Below are positions 6,459 through 8,994 of a DNA stretch of 8,994 nucleotides, piece after piece. The notes under the pieces are model-generated. The model saw only the letters and a program-made list of their open reading frames with translations. It searched no databases and was not told the origin of the DNA. The translations under genes and the position numbers were made by a program. Within the stretch, counting starts at the first letter, position 1. Every line of letters begins with the position of its first letter. Source of the DNA: CALOCV01 sp942491955 (GTDB taxonomy: Bacteria > Chlamydiota > Chlamydiia > Chlamydiales > CALOCV01); contig CALOCV010000037.1 in assembly GCA_942491955.1 (NCBI GenBank), positions 1 through 8,994 of the forward strand, written 5' to 3'.

Positions 6459-6487
6459 ATTGTAGGCAGTGATGGAAAAAAAATCAA
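6459..6487 (-). promoter_or_regulatory. Sigma70-type promoter of tRNA-Val
   Basis: On the minus strand, TTGATT (6487-6482) and TACAAT (6464-6459) are separated by exactly 17 bases, matching 4/6 and 5/6 consensus positions. Predicted initiation falls around 6450-6453, a few bases before the tRNA 5' end at 6445. This is the only well-formed minus-strand promoter I see between uvrC and infC, so it may also feed the thrS remnant and the infC operon. Confidence 0.65.
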
Positions 6488-6539
6488 GGTGGAAGAAGCA
6501 AAATGCAACGCCTCCAACGACATAAAGGATTGAATACAC

Positions 6540-8378
6540 TCATTTATTAGGATTGGTATAACAAAAAAATTTACGCAATTCTTCTATATTTTTTTTTGTG
6601 ATTCCGGAAACGGAGAAAATCTCTTCATCGGTTGCTTTTTGTATATTCTGTACGCTGCCAAAGTGAGTAAGCAATGCCTTCCGTTTTTTGGGTCCGATGG
6701 TAGGCACGTGGTCAAGAGCACTTTGTAAAAGGGCCTTCTTACGTCTTGTCTTCTGAAAAGAAATGGCAAAGCGATGCGCCTCATCGCGAATGCGTTGCAA
6801 GAGAAATAGCGTCGGGGAAGTCTTCTTGAGAACGATCGATTCCTTCCGATTCGGCAAGAAAATCTGCTCCAAAGAGATTCCCTTATCATGCCGCCCTCCC
6901 TCTTTGGCAATGGCAATGAGATCAATCGTGATGATATTCAATGCGTGCAGAACCCGTTCTGCGACACGAAGATGCCCTTTTCCCCCATCGATCACGATCA
7001 AATCGGGCAGTGTCTTTTCCTCTTTCCCTCTTTTTAACCGACGCATTAGCACCTCCTCCATCATCCCATAGTCGTCGGATGGATCGCTTGTCTGAATCTT
7101 AAACCTCCGATATCTCTTTTTATCGGGAAGTCCTTCGCAAAACGCAACAAGGGCCGAAACCGGTTCCGAGCCTGAAAAATTGGAATTGTCGAAACATTCG
7201 ATTTTCTCCGGATATTGGATAAGGCAAAATTTTTCTTTCATGTCGAGCAAGGCTTTTTCCCGAAGAACCGTTTCATCACGCTCTTGTTGGAAGATCGACT
7301 GAGCATTTTGAACAGCAAGAGCAACCAAAGCCTTTTTGTCCCCTTTTTTTGGTGTCGTAATCCTCATTTTTCTCTCAGCTCGCGCGGAAAGGATCTCCCC
7401 CACCTCCTCGCGATCTTCGATGGCAAGGGGAAGCAAAATTTCGTGGGGATAGTCCCACATCTCTTCATATTGTTGCAGAAGAAAGGAGCGTAGGAGTTCC
7501 CCATCTTCTTGGTAAACACGGGTCAACGAAAAAGGACGTGCGCCGATGAGTTTTCCACTTCGAAAGAGGAGTTGAGAAAGAACCAGATCCTCCCCTTCTC
7601 GGTAGATTCCCCATGCATCGATATCTTCTCCAAGAGGCTTTTCGACATATTGGGTTTCCACCGTTTTTTCAATTTGACGAATGGTTTGCAAAAGAGCGCC
7701 AGCCTTTTCAAATTCCAATGCCGCACTCGCTCTCTCCAATTCCTGATAGAGATCCTGAATAATCTCAGTATCCTTCCCTCGAAGAAATGCCACAACGCGT
7801 TCCACTTGGTACTGGTATTCCTCCGACGTACATTGTTGGACGCAAGGTGCTATACAGCGCCCCATTTGATGGAGAATACAGGGCCTGGTTCGTTGCGCAA
7901 ACTCTCGGTCGGAACACTGACGTAAAGGAAATACTTTTTGGATGACATCTAGTGTCGTTCTTGCCCCATGTGCGCTTGTGTACGGGCCGAAGTAGAGACC
8001 ATCCTTCTTTGGACGCCCTTTGTATCGGACGAGACGGACGGCAGGCCATGCATCTTGCGTCGTTACTTTTAGGGCGACATAGCTCTTATCGTCTTTAAGA
8101 AGGGCGTTATAACGAGGTTGGTGTTGTTTGATCAGTGTGTTTTCAACAAGAAGAGCCTCCTTATCGGAACGGACGACAATCGTTTCTATGGTCTCTACTT
8201 TGGCCATGAGGAGAGGGATCATCCAACGGCCATCTCCCCCTTCGACAAAATATTGTCGCACGCGTTGTCTTAAATTTTTTGCTTTTCCTATATATAAAAA
8301 ACTTCCTTTGCTGTCTTTCATGATATAGACACCGGGATCGGTCGGAAATTTTTTTATTTTTTCTCGATCAAATGGCAT
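6540..8378 (-). CDS. uvrC: Excinuclease ABC subunit C
   Basis: UvrC makes both incisions around a lesion in nucleotide excision repair, recruited by UvrB. From the start at 8378 the product is 612 aa, the usual size. The N-terminal GIY-YIG nuclease has PGVYIMKD (GVY at 16-18) and LYIGKAKNL (YIG at 29-31). A cysteine group follows (145, 157, 165, 169, 173) in RPCILHQMGRCIAPC. The UVR (UvrB-binding) helix lies near 200-230. The RNase H-like C-terminal nuclease keeps ECFDNSN (Asp407), the DD pair (435-436), LIVIDGGKGHL (Asp464) and RDEAH (His545). Tandem helix-hairpin-helix motifs are at about 557-600 (PTIGPKKRKALLTHFGS). ATG 8378 is chosen because MPFDREKIKKFPTDPG fits the family start and AAGAAG stands seven bases upstream. 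The open frame to 8453 adds foreign residues. All catalytic residues appear intact. Confidence 0.96.
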   Translation of the reverse strand: MPFDREKIKKFPTDPGVYIMKDSKGSFLYIGKAKNLRQRVRQYFVEGGDGRWMIPLLMAKVETIETIVVRSDKEALLVENTLIKQHQPRYNALLKDDKSYVALKVTTQDAWPAVRLVRYKGRPKKDGLYFGPYTSAHGARTTLDVIQKVFPLRQCSDREFAQRTRPCILHQMGRCIAPCVQQCTSEEYQYQVERVVAFLRGKDTEIIQDLYQELERASAALEFEKAGALLQTIRQIEKTVETQYVEKPLGEDIDAWGIYREGEDLVLSQLLFRSGKLIGARPFSLTRVYQEDGELLRSFLLQQYEEMWDYPHEILLPLAIEDREEVGEILSARAERKMRITTPKKGDKKALVALAVQNAQSIFQQERDETVLREKALLDMKEKFCLIQYPEKIECFDNSNFSGSEPVSALVAFCEGLPDKKRYRRFKIQTSDPSDDYGMMEEVLMRRLKRGKEEKTLPDLIVIDGGKGHLRVAERVLHALNIITIDLIAIAKEGGRHDKGISLEQIFLPNRKESIVLKKTSPTLFLLQRIRDEAHRFAISFQKTRRKKALLQSALDHVPTIGPKKRKALLTHFGSVQNIQKATDEEIFSVSGITKKNIEELRKFFCYTNPNK

Positions 8379-8389
8379 GTGGTAACTTC

Positions 8390-8418
8390 TTGACTTTTTC
8401 TTTAAAAGAAGAGAGAAT
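8390..8418 (+). promoter_or_regulatory. Candidate sigma70-type promoter of the small exported-protein gene
   Basis: TTGACT (8390-8395, 5/6 to consensus) and GAGAAT (8413-8418, 4/6) are separated by 17 bases, 36 bases before the start codon at 8454. The site lies in the divergent gap just upstream of uvrC's start. The -10 element is only moderate, so this is a candidate rather than a firm call. Confidence 0.45.
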
Positions 8419-8453
8419 GAGCAAATTGTACAATTTTCTTCAAGGAGTTCCAT

Positions 8454-8678
8454 ATGAAGACGTTTTTTTTATACTCAACAATCGCTGTTCTATTCATTCT
8501 TCCTCTTGCTTTTCTTCATGCTGATGAAGAGATAACACAAAATGAAAGAACCGACGAAGAGACTTCGCTTGCCCAAGTGGAAGCAGTCGAATCTCCTGAA
8601 ATGCAAATGGGAGAAGATGAAGAGGGCATGATTTACCTCTCCGTCAACTGCGTCGACCCCGAAAAAGAACAGCAATAG
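8454..8678 (+). CDS. Small acidic exported protein (74 aa, signal peptide), unknown function
   Basis: I do not recognise a family. The ORF has AAGGAG about seven bases before its ATG and a promoter-like pair upstream. Residues 1-23 form a typical Sec signal peptide: Lys2, a hydrophobic core (FFLYSTIAVLFILPLAFL), then LHA followed by DEE as the likely signal peptidase I site. The mature part of about 51 residues is strongly acidic (17 Asp/Glu against two basic residues), Gln/Glu-rich and probably largely disordered. It has a short hydrophobic patch GMIYLSVNCVDP containing a single cysteine near the C-terminus. It stands alone on the plus strand, divergent from uvrC and ending ten bases before the large inverted repeat. 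A periplasmic or secreted small protein is the inference; nothing indicates a partner. Confidence 0.7.
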   Translation: MKTFFLYSTIAVLFILPLAFLHADEEITQNERTDEETSLAQVEAVESPEMQMGEDEEGMIYLSVNCVDPEKEQQ

Positions 8679-8688
8679 GCTCTTAAAA

Positions 8689-8795
8689 GGGACAGAAAGG
8701 ACAAAAGGGACCTAAGAAAAAGGACCAAAGAGACATGCCTTTAATGGTTGTCCTTTAGATCGTTTTTCTTAGGTCCCTTTTGTCCTTTCTGTCCC
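8689..8795. repeat. Perfect 33-bp inverted repeat with 41-base loop between convergent genes
   Basis: The arms 8689-8721 and 8763-8795 are exact reverse complements over 33 bases. The left arm is almost all purine with GGAC at 8690, 8699 and 8708, a 9-bp period, and ends CCTAAGAAAAA. The loop contains a second, smaller pairing (AAAGGAC at 8719-8725 with GTCCTTT at 8750-8756), so alternative folds exist. It lies ten bases after the small exported-protein stop and before the end of the convergent gene at 8835. A bidirectional RNA stabiliser or terminator, a REP-like element, or a MITE remnant are all possible. There is no T-run after the stem on either strand, so a classical intrinsic terminator is not shown. 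Confidence 0.9.
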
Positions 8796-8820
8796 CTAAT
8801 TGTCCTTTCTGTCCCCTAAA
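8781..8820. repeat. Tandem 20-bp direct repeat, two copies
   Basis: Positions 8781-8800 and 8801-8820 are the same 20-mer (TGTCCTTTCTGTCCCCTAAT, with A as the last base of copy two), 19 of 20 identical. The first copy overlaps the right arm of the inverted repeat, so a third, inverted copy of its first 15 bases occurs at 8689-8703. The pair ends in CCTAATT (8795-8801) and AATTAGG (8819-8825), a short inverted pair framing the second copy. Confidence 0.85.
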
Positions 8821-8834
8821 TTAGGCAACACAGC

Positions 8835-8994
8835 CTATTTTTCATCAATTACTTTTTCAAATTCTTTAAGTTCTGGCTTCTTTTGAATCTCTGCCAGATC
8901 TTTTTTAGATAAAATCTCTATGTTGTCGTTGTAAGCAGCGATCTGTTTTTGACATTGGGTAAAAGAGCTTGCATATTCCTCGAGTTTTTTAGGG
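8835..8994 (-). CDS. Hypothetical protein, C-terminal 52 residues, gene continues past the window edge
   Basis: A minus frame is open from the window edge to a TAG at 8837-8835. The visible tail begins PKKLEEYASSFTQCQKQIAA and ends IQKKPELKEFEKVIDEK. It is rich in Lys and Glu with heptad-like hydrophobic spacing, which suggests an alpha-helical or coiled-coil C-terminus. No family can be named from this fragment. The start and the rest of the protein lie outside the window. It is convergent with the small exported-protein gene, with the repeat element between the two stop codons. Confidence 0.7.
   Translation of the reverse strand, partial: PKKLEEYASSFTQCQKQIAAYNDNIEILSKKDLAEIQKKPELKEFEKVIDEK

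Noticed and set aside
6446..6539. Intrinsic terminator of uvrC
   Set aside because: A weak TGGAGG/CTTCCA pairing lies before a T8 run, but the stem has a G-T pair and a long loop, and the T-run overlaps the -35 region of the tRNA promoter. Too weak to call.
8379..8453. N-terminal extension of uvrC to 8453
   Set aside because: The extra 25 residues do not match UvrC, and the start would sit against the small gene's ATG. ATG 8378 has a Shine-Dalgarno and the family N-terminus.
8689..8820. CRISPR array or phage attachment site in the repeat region
   Set aside because: Only two adjacent direct copies without unique spacers, plus one inverted copy, and no cas genes or integrase. The arrangement is palindromic rather than array-like.

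Overview
The window looks like a chromosomal housekeeping segment from a member of the Chlamydiota, probably an environmental (amoeba-associated) lineage rather than Chlamydia itself. This is judged from remembered family features and was not searched. PheS carries the four-cysteine insert followed by GWLEILGAGMIHP and a DIRLFTENDSRFL-type end, IF3 contains CMFRGRELAY, and L20 resembles chlamydial L20. A WaaC-type heptosyltransferase is present, and Chlamydiaceae lack LPS heptose. By eye the DNA is moderately AT-rich with dense, mostly co-directional coding.

Layout. Almost everything is read on the minus strand, so transcription runs from high to low coordinates. A small acidic exported protein (8454-8678, plus) diverges from uvrC (6540-8378, minus). 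Downstream of uvrC, a clear sigma70-type promoter (6459-6487) precedes tRNA-Val(GAC) (6372-6445). Two bases after the tRNA begins a degraded threonyl-tRNA synthetase-like gene (4913-6369). It has lost the TGS domain and the class II catalytic residues, and it carries a one-base frameshift in a T6 run and an in-frame TAG near its C-terminus. Next come infC (TTG start), rpmI (GTG start), rplT and pheS, then an RluA-family pseudouridine synthase, a waaC-like heptosyltransferase and two small unknown genes at the left edge. The second of these seems to be frame-disrupted.

Gene cooperation. infC-rpmI-rplT-pheS is the conserved translation cluster. thrS stands immediately upstream of infC in many bacteria, so the wreck sits in the ancestral thrS slot. 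Close spacing (a 4-base ATGA overlap rplT/pheS, a 4-base gap pheS/rlu, a 19-base overlap rlu/waaC) suggests one long operon with translational coupling. I see no convincing promoter directly upstream of infC, so read-through from the tRNA-Val promoter across the thrS remnant may matter.

Right edge. A perfect 33-bp inverted repeat and a 20-bp tandem repeat, built from GGAC units mostly 9 bp apart, lie between the small exported-protein gene and a convergent, truncated gene (8835-8994, minus). No stretch longer than 300 bases lacks a gene or gene remnant. I see no CRISPR array, insertion sequence or rRNA. The observations most worth following are the dead ThrRS paralog in the tRNA-Val/infC gap and the repeat element.
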